Positions 42,849 through 56,009 of a DNA stretch of 64,000 nt are shown here, one piece after another. The notes below the pieces were generated by a model that ran no database searches, had not been told where the DNA came from, and saw only the letters and a list, made by a program, of their open reading frames with translations. Numbering within the stretch: position 1 is the stretch's first letter; each line of letters opens with the position of its first letter. The stretch is from Uranotaenia lowii (Eukaryota; Arthropoda; Insecta; Diptera; Culicidae), in the NCBI RefSeq assembly GCF_029784155.1, contig NC_073693.1, positions 314,573,536 through 314,637,535 on the forward strand, in the 5' to 3' direction. The translations under genes were made by a program, and so were the position numbers.

Positions 42849-43803
42849 GAGTAAGGTGGGGTAAAAGTACGAGTCGGGTAAAAGTACGTTTTGGGATTAT
42901 CACAAACCAAGAACAGTAAAATTCAAAACTCTGGCGTGGATGGATAGTGATTTGGACTGCCAACAACCAGCCATAATTTTTTTTTGTAGAAATTGAAAAT
43001 GCTCCGAAAAATGAGGTAAAGTAGCTTTTTTGCTAGAATGATGTAATATTTCAAATAACGGCAAACATGTTTGTGCACTCAAAAGTCTGGCTTTCAATGA
43101 AAGTTTTATTGTGTCTTTTTAGTTGTTTTCAATCACTATCAAATGCCGAAGAAAGAATTTAATTACTATGTCTCTGTTTTGCACAATAAACTGTGAATCA
43201 TAAGAAACCTTGAAGGGGCAAAAGTACGAATTGCAAATGGGGCAAAAGTACGAAGGGTCTACTGAAGTAAATCTGAACGGAAAATTTTAACTTCTTTTTT
43301 GAATGCTCTGGAAACATCAGCGCATATTTTTGTTCCTACAAGACTTGCTCACGCGAAAAAATGCTCAAATTCGATGGGAATTGGATTTCTAAAACCTGCT
43401 GAATATGAACAGTTAGTGGAGAACTCCAAATTCACGCAGGTTATTTACCCATGTATAGGATTTGTATCAGAAGCGAACAAGGAAGCTGCTGCTGTAAGCA
43501 GAAATTAAAACAAAATAGTTTTCCTGTTGACTTCATGCAGAATTGGGGAATTTTGAATGGTCGTACTTTTACCCCACATCGTTCGAACTTTTGCCCCAGA
43601 GGTGGGGTAAGAGTACGTTTCGATAGCAGTTAGGCATTTTCACTACTGCTATCAAATGCGTCGATCAATTATCTTCGTAATTTTATAGAAGAGAGCTAAA
43701 AGTCTAAAGAATCAAATGCTGTTCTTGGTTTTTTGGAAAACAACCGGCAAAATTTTCTAAAAATAGGGTGGCACTAAGGTCGTACTTTTACCCCACCATA
43801 CTC
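42849..43803. mobile_element. TA-flanked MITE with iterated GGGGTAAAAGTACG motif
   Basis: The ends are GAGTAAGGTGGGGTAAAAGT and the complement of GAGTATGGTGGGGTAAAAGT; TA lies on both sides (42847-42848 and 43804-43805). The motif GGGG(T/C)AAAAGTACG occurs eight times: direct near 42858, 42877, 43217, 43239 and 43606 (last with TAAG), inverted near 43561, 43589 and 43781. 955 bp, no coding capacity. The motif is clearly related to GGGGTATAAGTG of the MITE at 32751. Confidence 0.85.
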
Positions 43804-44605
43804 TAAGTAATGTCCTTTTTTGAATTTTCTCAAATTATAAAATGATTTTTTTTCTGCACGATATTTTTACGATCAACCCGATCGATTACATAGAAGCGAG
43901 AGCCCCGTATATAGAAAACATACCTGTGCTTTAATATCGGACCCTTTCCCGATGGCACCAATTTCAAGTCTGTGGAGGAAGAGTTATGGAACGAGTGTTT
44001 ATAATAGAAACTTGGAATAAATAATCAATATAAATTACAAAATTTTAAAATAAAATGAATAATGTCTACCCACAAAAAAGAAAGCAATCAACAATAAATA
44101 TGATGACTTATAAAATAAACATATGTTGAATCTGCAATATCCGTAGTTGAAATATAATTGAATCTATTAAATTTAGAGCCACCAAATAAAAAAACTAAAG
44201 AATTAACTTATTTGGCCATTACCTTTAGGATCTCTCTGTTCTTTCAAAGAGCAGCAAATCGTTTGCTGCAGCTCAGAAAGAAATTTTCAGAAATCATGAC
44301 AGGGTCAACTTCTACTCATGAAATGGAAGATACAAATAGAACTCCATGAACCTTCACACATTAGTAGTCTAAGTGTGATTAGCACCACAATTTGAAGCTA
44401 AGATTAATGAAATAAAAATCTGATAAAAAGTAGTGCATACTATGTCAGCAAACTATCGGAGTTCCGTTCGATTTAACTTACATATTTAGTCTCCTATTCT
44501 CGCAAGTTCGTGACGGATCTGATTTTAATTATATAGTAGCTTTAAGTATAAAACATGGTAATGGAATTTCAATATATAAATTTTAATTTTTAATACCTTT
44601 AATCG
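43804..44605. other. Unassigned DNA
   Basis: AT-rich. A short piece of the TTGAATCTATTAAATTTA array type lies at about 44110-44180. No gene. Confidence 0.45.
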
Positions 44606-45094
44606 AAGGTTGCCAGATTGCCCAGTTTTATCCGGGTTTGCCTGGATATTTAGTGAAAAATTTGGGAACAGCCCAACCCGGCCCGGTTGCCCAGATTTCA
44701 TAAAAAAAAAAACTTAAATTCTGCCCGGATTCTGCCCAAATTTGTTCATTTTATTTGGCAAATTAAACAAAAAAAAAATTAGTTCTAAATCATTTTATTT
44801 ATGCCTCCAAAACGAATTTTTTGGAGCAAATTTTGTTAAAATAGTTCTGAATGGTGTTGTCCAAGCCTAGGTTACCCAAGAATAGCCTAGAAGTTAAAAT
44901 CTTTCAACAAGTTTTGATAAAAAAAAAAATTTAAATTATTACTTGACATTTTTTTTGTCATTTCTGGGTTTTGACAAAATTTGCGCGGATATTTCCCGGA
45001 TTTTTAGTCGTCATTTTTGAAATCAAACGCCTGGATTTTGCCAGGTTTTTATTCAAAATTGCCCGAATATGTACTGAAAAAATTTTGGGAACCT
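44606..45094. mobile_element. GGTTGCCAG MITE family copy
   Basis: Starts AAGGTTGCCAGATTGCCCAG and ends with the worn complement TTTTGGGAACCTT. Inside, forms of GCCCGGTTGCCCAGATTT and CCCGGATT recur, as in the copies at 53047 and 59535. About 490 bp, non-coding. The right end has decayed and the target duplication is not clear. Confidence 0.7.
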
Positions 45095-47353
45095 TACTTT
45101 AATCTTAATGTGGTTCTAATATGATAACGATTCGGCTACAAGTGAAGTGTAATGTATAAAAAAAAAAGGAAATACGATCTGAGTCAATCTAACTATAAAG
45201 CTGTCAACTCTTGACTCTACATGAGTCTCATGTTTCTCTCGCTGCTACATGCCCCATATTGGATGCACCGGGAAAAAACGCACGCAACATACTTCGAATG
45301 AATTTAAGACCGGGTTTCAACATTAAGAATTAGAATAGATATCGGAAGATTTATATCTAGCAAAGAAATTGAAAATGAACGAGTATTTTTTTCTTAGTAA
45401 ACTTGTTAGCCAAATAATTGTAAAGAACACTACTTTTAAGTTTTTTTTTTACAATTTGTATTCTTCATAATTTTCTAATCATCATTTAATGCATTTTTTT
45501 TTCTTTATTCAGTCTCTCCTTATCGTTGTAGTTATCAAATGTTATTCATTAGGTGTTTCTGATTCCAAAAGCAGCCAAATTTATCAGCCACTATCAATGC
45601 TAATGTGAAAGACAATGAATGCATTAAGATGCGAGATCAAAATTGACAGGAGCCTGCTGCCGAAAGATGACAGGCAGGCAGGCAGGCAGAGCAGAATCAC
45701 GTTTGATTTCCTGTGTCAATATCTAGCAGCTAAAATGCTTATTTTCTACCCATTAGCAGTGATCCAACAATGATGGCAAATATATTCGAATGACTCGCAG
45801 CTCCCAGACAACACCGATATCAGTTTTCCTTTCGAAGGAAACCCTCACACAAACATTCGGTGCCAAATGGCTCCGTACAAAATAGATGGCTGAATAAAAT
45901 TACAATAACATTCCGTTATCGAGTCGAACTATGTAGTACCTACTATAGCTCTAGAAGTTAGAAGACGGCGGCGAAGGAAGAATTTTCCTGACACGAGGAC
46001 CCGAAGGATCGAACGCAACAGTATGGTGAATTCTAGAAATGCCGAATCATTCCATCTAATGACGGTTTCATTGATGTCGATGTTCGCGACTAAACAGCAA
46101 AACGGAAGTCTATCGATGATAGCGGAAGCAGGTCCCTTGCTTGCTCCCTGAGCTCGGATATTGACTTGGAACAGTAGAGTGTGTCAGAAAGGAAACCTTT
46201 AGATCTTAAAAATGAGACCGAGGTACGCGAGTTTTAGTTTAAATTTTGTTTTTGGTAAATAATAAATTTAAAAAAGACATACACCGTCTTAGCCGATTAA
46301 GGTTTTACAGACTGAATAAATGACGTGGAAGAAAGTCGCTCTGTTTTTTAATCTTTCTTCTCAAACCAAGACCGTTTTAATGGATAACTCCCTTCTCTCC
46401 CCTCCCTTCCCTTTATAAGATTTTTTACAAATCATATTTACATTTCAATTAATAAATATAAACGGCATTTAACAACATGTGTTAACACAAATGTCAGAAA
46501 ATTTGAGAAATTGCTACAGTTTTTTTACACAACTCTAAAATAAACTACTCAAAAATTTGAAATATAGTTTTTAAATACATTATCAACTATCTCCATGACC
46601 GCAAATAATTTTGACTTTTGCGAAAGAAATATTAATAGAAGTTTTCTTTTTCTAAACTTTTTCCTATTCTGTAGAACATGGGAATTTTAACGATTTAAAT
46701 AAAAAATAAAAAAGCTGATTTTAAGCTTTATTTTACAGAAAAAATTCAATATAAAAAAATTTAATAACAAATTTTTTTTCAACTTATTCATTGATATCAA
46801 AAATATTTGTAATGATATTCAATCAAGCTACGGTAATCTTATATTAGAAATATTTGTAATGGTATGTTTTTAAATAATTAAAAACTGTTATTTAAACTTC
46901 AATATAGACTTTTCATCATCATCGTCATCACAGTATTATTCCTCAGTTGATCGAAATATTAAAAACTAATTCAGCAATAGTATTTTTATATCATGCAGAT
47001 TTGTTAGTTCATTAGTTATCGATAATGAATTTAACTTACTCTGATTCATTTTCAAACTTATAAACTTCATATTACCAAAACAAGAGGTGATAGACAAAAT
47101 CTGACAAATTATTTGAGTTCAGGACGCAAAAATTAACAAAATCTATCATTTAAACAGAGGCATTAAATCGCTGATCCCTTGAATTATAAATAAGTTCAAA
47201 AATGGTTTCACGTTTTTATTGCACAAATTTCATGCTATAAAATATTTTGTTTCCGATTTCAGACAAACTTATCGAATTTTTTAGTCAAACTATTTATTTT
47301 TTTTTTTAAATATTATTGATAAGTTTGTCGCTGTTTTTCATTTTTATGTTTTT
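45095..47353. other. Unassigned DNA, no gene
   Basis: 2.26 kb, very AT-rich from 46240 on. A short (GGCA)n tract is at 45670-45690. No frame, splice pair or repeat that I can support. Confidence 0.5.
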
Positions 47354-49425
47354 ACTAGCTGACCCGGTGTGCTTTGCTACACCTTCCAAAAATTATTGAA
47401 ATTAGTGGTACCTGTTTTTTTGCTTTTCATTTATTTGCACAAAATTCTTAATTCAATTTCATTCAATTCAATTAATAAAATGTTTTTTTTTTTTCAAATA
47501 AAATTGCAACTTTTTTTTTTTTATTTTGAAATCTTAAATCTAATATTATTTTTAATCCGTGCTTTAATCCTTTTAAGGACTCTGGATTTCTTTGCTTCAT
47601 AAGTTTATAACTTATGCCAAAATATTTTTCCATATATGGAATCTTCGCTGTCCTTTTTTAATGTGGAGAGGGTCTTAAACAAATTTAGAAACATTTTTTT
47701 GTAACAAAATAAAGTCACGGGACACTTATTTTACCTATTCGTCTTCGAATTATTTTACAAATTGAGAGAGTAACTCCTCCCCCATTCTTTTATTCCCAAT
47801 AGGAGAAAAGGGTGTTTCATAACATCAGAAAAACACTTCTTATATACAAATACGATCTCATATCATATATGGCTTCACTCTCGATAAGCTCTCGAGCTAT
47901 TCAAAAAATGGCTGACCCTCTCCTCACTTCATATCTCCCCTCTGGTAGGAGAAGGGGATCTCAAATCATCAAAGAAACATTGCCCATACACAAATATGCT
48001 CCCATGCAAATTTGGCTCCATTTTCTCGATTAGTTATCGAAATATTAAAAAAAATTGTATGAGAAACCCTCTTCCCGTTTTTTAAAGTTCCACTGAATAG
48101 AGGGAGGGGTGCTAAACTACCGGAAAAACATTCCTTTTGCTCGAATACCCTTTCATGCAAAATTTGGTTTCGTCTGTGCTTTATTAGTAGTCGAATTATG
48201 CTGTAAATTTTTTATCGAAGTCCCCGTTACTATCTATCCCCTACCTGGAAGAACGGAATCAAGATGAATAAAATACTAAATGCTAAATTTTGTTCCATTC
48301 GCTCGATTGAACTTTCCCATGTCATATTTGGTTCCATTTGTTAGATAAGTTCTTGGTTTATGCAAAACAATCGTATGTGAGCTCCCGTCTTCTCTAACTG
48401 TATCTTCATTTGAAGGAGAAAGATGTCTTAAATAAGCGAATAACCATTTTACGTATTCAAATGCTTTCTCATGACAAAGTTGTTTCCATTTGCTCGATTA
48501 GTTCTCAAATTATGCGAAAAATTGTAAAGGAGCCACCCTCTCTCCTTCCTATCAACCCACTGGAAGGAGGCAGTAGTACCAAATATTCATAGAAACATTC
48601 CTTGTGCTCAAATACCCTCCCAAGCCGAATTTCGTTCCATTTGCTGGATAAGTTTTCGGGTGATGTATAAAATTTTATGGGAGAACCCACCTCCCTGAAG
48701 ATTTTCCGACTTGAAGAACGGAGGGTTTTCAATATATCATAAACAAATTTCTCGTATTCAAATACCTTCCCACGCCTAATTTGGTCCCATTTGCTCGATT
48801 ATTTTTCCAGTTATGCTAAAAGTGGTAAAGGATCTCCCTCCTCTCTTTCTTCTCACTGGAAGGAGGGAGGGGTACAAAAAATTCATAGAACTATTTATCG
48901 TACCCAAATACCTTTCCAAGCCAAATCTGGTTTAATTTGCTTGAATAGTTTTCAAGTTATGCAATAAAAATTGGTTAAAGCCCCCCCCCCCTTCTTTCTG
49001 TATCTTCGTTGGACGGAGGGAGGGGTCTAAAATAATCGTAGAACCATTTCTCTTATTCCCCTACCCTCCCATATCAAATTTGTTTCCATTAGCTTGATTA
49101 GTTCTACAGTTATGTTAAAAAATTGTAGGGTAGGCCCCTCCCCCTTCCAACCTCTCCATTGGAAGGAGGGAGGGGTACCAAACTATTATTGAAACATTTG
49201 TCGTACCGAAATACGCTCCCATGCCTATTTAGATACCATTTGCTTGATTGGTTCTCGAGTTATGTAAAAAATTGTCTTTTGTTCGGGAGGCCCCTCCCCC
49301 CCTTCCTGTTTGGGGGAGGGTTCCCAAACTATGATAGGAACCTTCCCCGGCCTCCAATACTCCCACCTGCCAAGTTTCACGTAAATCGGTTCAGTAGTTT
49401 CTGAGTCTATAGGGAACAGACAGAA

Positions 49426-49456
<31 letters not shown>

Positions 49457-49480
49457 AATTCATTTTTATATATATAGATA
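47354..49480 (+). mobile_element. Microsatellite-tailed repeat, copy 1
   Basis: Head ACTAGCTGACCCGGTGTGCT (47354), tail CCAAGTTTCACGTAAATCGG, TCTATAGGGAACAGA, (CAGA)n, AATTCATTTTTATATATATA (to 49480). The body from about 47750 is made of diverged units of about 150 bp. Each has CCATTTGCTTGATTAGTTCT, GAGTTATGCAAAAAATTGT, then a hairpin with arms CCCCTCCCCCTTCC / GGAAGGAGGGAGGGG, then CATAGAAACATTCCTCGTA. Purine-rich arms recur near 48863, 49014, 49165 and 49315, so spacing is about 150 bp. Non-coding. This type of repeat is widespread in insects; its class is not settled in my reading. Confidence 0.85.
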
Positions 49481-50751
49481 CTAGCTGACCCGGTGTGCTT
49501 TGCTACACCTTTCAGAATCAAATGATATTTTCAGAAATCATTCAAATTTTGATTGTTTTTTGTATTATTTCAAATCAAATTATGACGAAATAAATAAGCT
49601 ACCACTATTAAATGAGAGATTCAGCTGGAGTTTCAAATTGCAACACAAACCATAACATATATTCTGAATCTTGATTTATAAATTTGTTTTTAAGATCTGA
49701 TAATTTTCATCTGTTTCATTAAGTTTCGCCCTTAAAAAGAAGGGTCCCAAATTAATCGTTCGCAAATAATCTAACTTATAAAGTATGGTTGTTTTTGCTT
49801 GATATGTTCTGGATTTATGCTAAAAAACTGATTAGAGAGCCCCCCCCCCCCTGTCCTTCCATTCACCCCCTGCTGAAAGGAGATTGTAATCTTTAATAAA
49901 CATTTTTTTTGTTCCCAAAAATCCTCTTATGTCCTATATAGTTCCAGTTATACTGAAAATTGTAAGGGAGACCTCGCCTCCCCCTTTTCATCCACCTCTT
50001 CGAAAGAGTGAGGGATACCAAATATTCATAGAAGCATTTCTCGTACCCAAATATCGTTCCAAGCCAAATTTGGTTCCATTTGCTGTTGTAGTTCTTGAGT
50101 TATGCAGTAAAAATTGTATGAAACTCCCCTCCCTCTTTCCTTCCTCCCCGCTGTAAGAAGGAAGGGGTCTCAAACAATCATTAGAACATGTCACGTTCCC
50201 AAATACCCGCCCATGCCAAGTTTGGTTCCATTTGCTTAATTACTTTCTAAGTTTTGTTAAAAACTATAAAAGAAGCCCCTCCCCCCTTTATATCTCCCTA
50301 CTGGAAGGAGGGAAGGGTCTCAAATAATCATAGAAATATTTTTCGTATCCAAATACCTTCCCATGCCAAATTTGGATCCAATATCTTGATTAGTTCTTGA
50401 GTTATATGAAAAATTGTAAGGTAGCCCCCCTCCCCCTTCCTATCACGCCACTGAAAGGGGGGAGGGGTACCAAATATTCATAGAAATATTCCTCGTTCCC
50501 AAATACCACCTCATGCCAAATATGATACCATTTGCTTGATGGGTTCCCGAGTTATGCAAAAAATTGTCTTTTGTTTGGGAGGCCCCTCCCCCCCTTCATG
50601 AGAGAGGGAGGGGTCTCAAACCACAATAGGAACCTTCTCCTGCCTTCAATACCCCCACCTGCCAAGTTTCACGCAAATCGGTTCAGTAGTTTCCGAGTCT
50701 ATAGGGAACAGACAGACAGACAGACAGACAGAAATTCATTTTTATATATAT
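49481..50751 (+). mobile_element. Microsatellite-tailed repeat, copy 2
   Basis: The head CTAGCTGACCCGGTGTGCTT follows directly on the tail of copy 1. Same body units and same tail ending at about 50751. Shorter than copy 1, with fewer units. Confidence 0.85.
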
Positions 50752-52565
50752 ACTAGCTGACCCGGTGTGCTTTGCTACACCTTTCAAAATCAAATGATAT
50801 TATTCAATTATTCAAATTTTTATTGTTTTATTGGCATTATTTTGAATCAAATTATAACATAATTCATAAGCAACCGCTATAAAACGAACTGCAACATAAA
50901 GATAACTTAAACTAATATTCTGAATCTTGCTCTATAGATTTGTGTTAAAGATCTGATAATTTTAATCCGTCTGGAGGGTCTCTAATTAATCGTACGCAAA
51001 CAATCCAACTTATTAAATATGGTTGTTTTTGCTTGATATGCTCTGGATTTATGCTAAACTGATAAAAGAGCCCCCCTGCCTTTCCCTACACCCCCTGCTG
51101 AATGGAGGTCGTGATCTTTAATAATCATACACATTTTTTCGTTCCCAAAAATCCTCTTATATCAAATATAGTTCCATTGGTTTATAAGTTTTTATACTTT
51201 AAAACAAAATTTATATGGAGCGCCTTCCTTTCTTTCCCTCTCTACTCTGTAAAGCGTAAGGGTCTATAACAATCGTAGAAACATATCTCGTAACCAAGTA
51301 CCTTTCCATGCCATATTTGTTTCCATTTGTTGGCTTCATTAGCATAAATTGAGAACTTATGCTAACAAAATTGTATTGAGCTCACCTCCCTTCTCCCATG
51401 TACCTACTCACTGAAAGGAAGATGGTGTGTCAAATAATCATAGAATCATACCAAAATGATTTTCCATGTTAAGTTTTGTCCATTTTTCGGATATTGTAAA
51501 AAAAGTTAAATGTAGGCCTCCACTTCCCTTCCTATATACCCAATTTTATCATCCTTCTGCAAGAAAGGAATTGTTTCACATAGAAAAAGTATTTGCGTAC
51601 TCAAATACTTTTATATGCCAAATTTGGTTTCATTTGCTCGATTAATTCTCGAGTAATGCAAAAAAAAATGTATGGAAGCCCCCCTTTCCCTCTTTATGTC
51701 TTTCCGCTGAAAAAAGATGGGGCATTAATTTATAATAGAAACATTTTTCGTATCCAAATATCCTCACATGCCAAATATAGTTCCATTTGCTCGATCAGCT
51801 CTCCAGTTATACTGAAAATTGTAAGAGCGACCTCTCCTTCCCTTTTTCATCCACCTCTTTGAAGGAGTGAGGGATACCAAATATTCACAGAAGCATTTCT
51901 AGTACCCAAATATCGTTCCATGGCTAATTTGGTTCCATTTGCTGTTGTAGTTCTTGAGTTATGCAGTAAAAATTGTATGAAACTCTCCTCCCTCTTTCAT
52001 TTCTCTTCGCTAGTAGAAGGAAGGGGTCTCAAACAATCATTAGAACTTGTCACGTTCCCAAATACCCTCCCATGCCAAGTTTGATTATATTTGCTTAATT
52101 AGTTTTTGAGTTATGTAAAAATATATAAAAGAGCCCCCCCCCTTTTAAATCTTCCTACTGGAAAGAGGGAGGGGTCTCAAATAATCATTGAAATATTTTT
52201 CGTATCCAAATACCTTCCCATGTCAAATTTGGTTCCAATATCTTGATTAGTTTTCGAGTTATATCAAAAAATGTAAGGTAGCCCCCCTCCCTCCTTCCTA
52301 TCACCCCACTGAGAGGAGGGAGGGGTACCTAATATTCATAGAAATATTCCTCGTTCCTTAATACCACTCCATGCCTAATTTGATACCATTTGCTTGATTG
52401 GTTCTCGAGTTATGCGAAAAATTGTCTTTTGTTTGTGAGGCCCCTCCCCCCCTTCATAAGAGAGGGATGGGTCTCACACCACAATAGGAACCTTCCCCGG
52501 CCTCCAATACCCCCACCTGCCAAGTTTCACGCATATCGGTTCAGTAGTTTCCGAGTCTATAGGGA

Positions 52566-52602
<37 letters not shown>

Positions 52603-52626
52603 AATTCATTTTTATATATATAGATA
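50752..52626 (+). mobile_element. Microsatellite-tailed repeat, copy 3
   Basis: Starts ACTAGCTGACCCGGTGTGCT at the tail of copy 2 and ends with (CAGA)n, AATTCATTTTTATATATATA and GATAGAT. Its last five body units resemble those of copy 2 more than those of copy 1. Confidence 0.85.
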
Positions 52627-53046
52627 GATTTTGGAACTTGTAGTATTTGTAGCAAAATTTGAATTTTTAAACCCCAATGCATGACCCAATTGGAATAAAG
52701 AGAAATAAGTTACTATTTGAACAGATTTGTAATTTATTCATTAATAGTTAGACACGAATGCCACAAGGTGGTGAAGTGATAAGAAATAAAAAAAAATCAT
52801 TAAGAGAACCTAGCAAAATGGCAGGACCAAAACTAATTCAATGTTGGATAAATTCTTCAAAAAGGAACAACATCCCTAACTTATTATCAGTCTTATACAG
52901 TTTTCGTATAATAACCATGGTTGATTTCACCCTTCGCTTCTGGACTGGACTACCGACTTTTCACATAATGACATGATTCCAAATCCAATCCAAAATAGGT
53001 AATCAACTTTGTGACAGATTTGTAAGAAAAACGGTCTTTCAGAGTA
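52627..53046. other. Unassigned DNA
   Basis: No gene and no recognised repeat. Confidence 0.5.
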
Positions 53047-53497
53047 ATGTTGCCAGAATTCTTTCAGTCCGTATCCGGACTAGACAATCCGAGCTATTTT
53101 ATCAAAAAACTTGGCAAAATCCGGGCATTTGATTTCACAATTGTTGACCAAAATCCAAGCAATATCCGGGCAAATTTGATCAAAACCTAGAAATTACTGG
53201 TCAAAAATAAAAAAAAAACTTGAAAAAAAATATTTTCCACTTAATTTTATCAGCAGATTTAATATCGTATTTTTGGCTTCCAAAAAACCTTTCATGATTA
53301 TTTTTATAAAACTTTCGAAAATTTTTATTTTGGCGCATAAATTAAAGAACTTGACAACAAAATTTGTTAATTTTTGTTTTAATTTTAGATCCGGGCTTTT
53401 CCAATAAAATCCGGGCAACCAGGCCGGCCGGACTTTTCTCAAATTATATATTGAATATCCGGGCAAACCCGGATGAAACCGGGCAATCTGGCAACCT
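53047..53497. mobile_element. GGTTGCCAG MITE family, best copy
   Basis: Starts ATGTTGCCAGAATT and ends CAATCTGGCAACCT, flanked by TA (53045-53046 and 53498-53499). It contains many GGGCAAAT and TCCGGGC pieces. 451 bp without coding capacity. Other copies: 11546, 44606 and 59535. Confidence 0.8.
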
Positions 53498-54002
53498 TAG
53501 TTTAGAGTTAGTAGGTAGTTCAGATTGTCCGGATTTATACGGGTTTTCCCGGTTTTTTAACGAAATTCACATGAAAAGTTCGGTCCGCTCCAGACTTTGC
53601 AGAAAACTGTTCGGTTTTATGGTTTGCTGATTTTTTGGGAATTAAATTAAAATCTCAAATCTCTCTAAAATTTTTATTTTTCGTCCTAAATGGTCTTGTA
53701 AAAGTTTCTGTCTATCTGTCTGTCTGTCTGTCCGTCTGTCTGTTTCCTATAGACTCAAACTAGTGAACCGATTTACGTAAAACTTGGCAGGTGGGGGTAT
53801 AGAGGACAGGTGGTTCCTATTATGGTTCCTTCTCTCATGAATACACTATGGGGAAAGTGGTGGCCAAAGATCGGAAAATTTACTTGCTTTGAATGACGTG
53901 TATTGTATACTATTTGATAGCCAGAGAATTCAAACCTAGATTCCCAAAATTTCAGCCGTCTGTGATGAAAACTCATTGCGCCACAGACATCAGACCTAGC
54001 AA

Positions 54003-54250
54003 GCGCCCGTGGCGTAGAGGACAGCCTTCAAGTCTTCTAAGCCAGGGGGTGTGAGATCGAATCCCGGTCACGGCATACATAGTACACTTTCGGTGGGTTG
54101 GTGGTTTTAGCATTTGTTAGATGCTAGCCATCATATCCTCGAAAGATGTACGCTTAGAGTTAAGAAAAAAGTAATCTCTTCGAGGAAACATCATGTTTCA
54201 TTGAGATCCTGTATGTGTTTGTGTAAGTTAAAAAAAAAATTAAAAAAAAA
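54003..54250 (+). mobile_element. tRNA-derived SINE
   Basis: A tRNA-like head with box A TGGCGTAGAGG (54010-54020) and box B GAGATCGAATCCC (54053-54065), 32 bp apart as in a tRNA promoter. A tRNA-unrelated body follows (GGAAACATCATGTTTCATTG, AGATCCTGTATGTGTTTGTG) and an A-rich tail near 54230-54250. Not a tRNA gene, because the cloverleaf is poor and the head is joined to a body and tail. Confidence 0.8.
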
Positions 54251-55020
54251 ATTGGGAAAATTGTAGAAAAAATGCATTTTCAACAAATGCAATTTTCTCA
54301 ACAAATAATTATCCAATTTTTGAATGTAATACACCGTTGGAAAGGTAATTGTCTGAACTTAAAAATGGGTTTGATTTGAAGGTTACACGGTTAAAATAAA
54401 TTAACAAAAAAGTGATTAATTGTTGAAAAAAATGTATTTTTTAGCCTAAGTTGGGCCGAGCAGGGCCGAGCAGTCTCAAGAGACCACCATCACAGTTTAG
54501 TTTGGAATCTATACTATCTGAGGAACGTGATTTGTTGTTTTTTTGTCAGTTATGATTATCGATTATGCAAGCATAAACCAAAAAAATCTAAACTACTAAT
54601 TGTTACTACTGTTGGTGTTATTAAACTACCTAAAAGAAATGTGCCACTTTACATTTAGTCGAGATATTTAGTCGAAAAAAATCTGAAAAGAATTGTTTGT
54701 GATAATATGGAACATAAGAGCATAGTGTTACTTTTTGATCCAAAAAAATCTCAAATAGTCAATGCAACAAAAGCATTTGAATTTATCAAGGCAAAATATA
54801 ATATTGATCTTGCCAAAGAATAATTTTGATCTTGATGAAGATGTAGAAAATGAATGGAATTGGGCGGGGGGTCAGATCTGGGCTTGGCGGGGGTGGGGGG
54901 GGGGGGGTTTCAGATAGTATCGACATCCCGAACAAATTTGCCGAAGACAGTAATCTGCTGGGACTACAATTGGCGGAGATATATTTTTGGCCACCAGTTT
55001 GCATGGATATGCCCCATAGT
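54251..55020. other. Unassigned DNA inside inverted copy 4
   Basis: Contains GGGCCGAGCA twice near 54455 and a G-run of about 14 at 54894-54907. No gene. Confidence 0.45.
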
Positions 55021-56009
55021 TGAATGGGGGGAAGGGTCTCCCAAATAAAAGACAATTGTTTGCATAACTCGAGAACCAATCAAGCAAATTGTATCAAATT
55101 TGGCATAGGAAGGTGTTTGGGTAAGGGTAATTTTTTTACGAATATTAAGTACCCCTCCTTCCTTTCAGTGTGGAGAAAGGAAGGGGGGAGGGGAGCTACC
55201 TTAAAATTTTTTCACATAACTCGAGAACTAATACTGATATTGGATCCAAATTTGACATGTGAAGGTATTGGAACACGCGGAATGTTTCTATGGTCATTTT
55301 GGACCCCTCCCTTTTATCAGTGGGGATAAACACAGGGAGCGGGGGGGCTTCTATTCATTTTTATTGCATAACTTGAGAACTACTCGAGCAAATGGAACCA
55401 AGTTTAGCTTGGAGGAGAATTTGGGTACGAGAAAGGTTGCTATGACTTTTTGACACCCTTCTCTCCTTTTTGAGGAGAGATAGAAAGAAGGGAGGGAACT
55501 TCTTTACATTTTTCAGCATATTTGGAAAACTTATATATTATATGGTTCCCTCTGTTCTTCCAGTGGGAAAATCTATAGTGGGAGGGTGTACTCATACAAT
55601 TTTTTACATCACTCGAGAACTTATTCAACAAATGGAACCAAATGTTGCTTTGTAAGGTATTTGAGTAGTTACGAAGAATGTTTCTACGAATATTTGGTAC
55701 TACTGCCTCCTTCCAATGGATGATAGGAAGAAGATAAGGGGGCTCCGTTACAATTTTTCGCATGGCTCGAGAACTATTCCAGCAAATAGAATCAAATTTG
55801 ACATAGGAGAGAGTTTGGATACGATCAATGGTTATATGCTTATTCGAGACTCTTTTCTTCTTCAATTTGGGATACAATTAGGAAAGAGAGGAGCTCACAT
55901 CAAAATTGATTTGAATAAACCAAGAACTTATCAAACAAATGAAACCAAATATGACATGGGAAATTATTTGGGTAGGAGAAATGGTTCTATGATTATTTGA
56001 AACACCATA

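Noticed and set aside
48410..52623. Short plus- and minus-strand frames in the microsatellite-tailed repeats
   Set aside because: They fall in noncoding repeat units and recur only because the units recur.
54003..54075. Genuine tRNA gene
   Set aside because: Box A and box B are present but the cloverleaf is poor and the head is fused to a SINE body with an A-rich tail.
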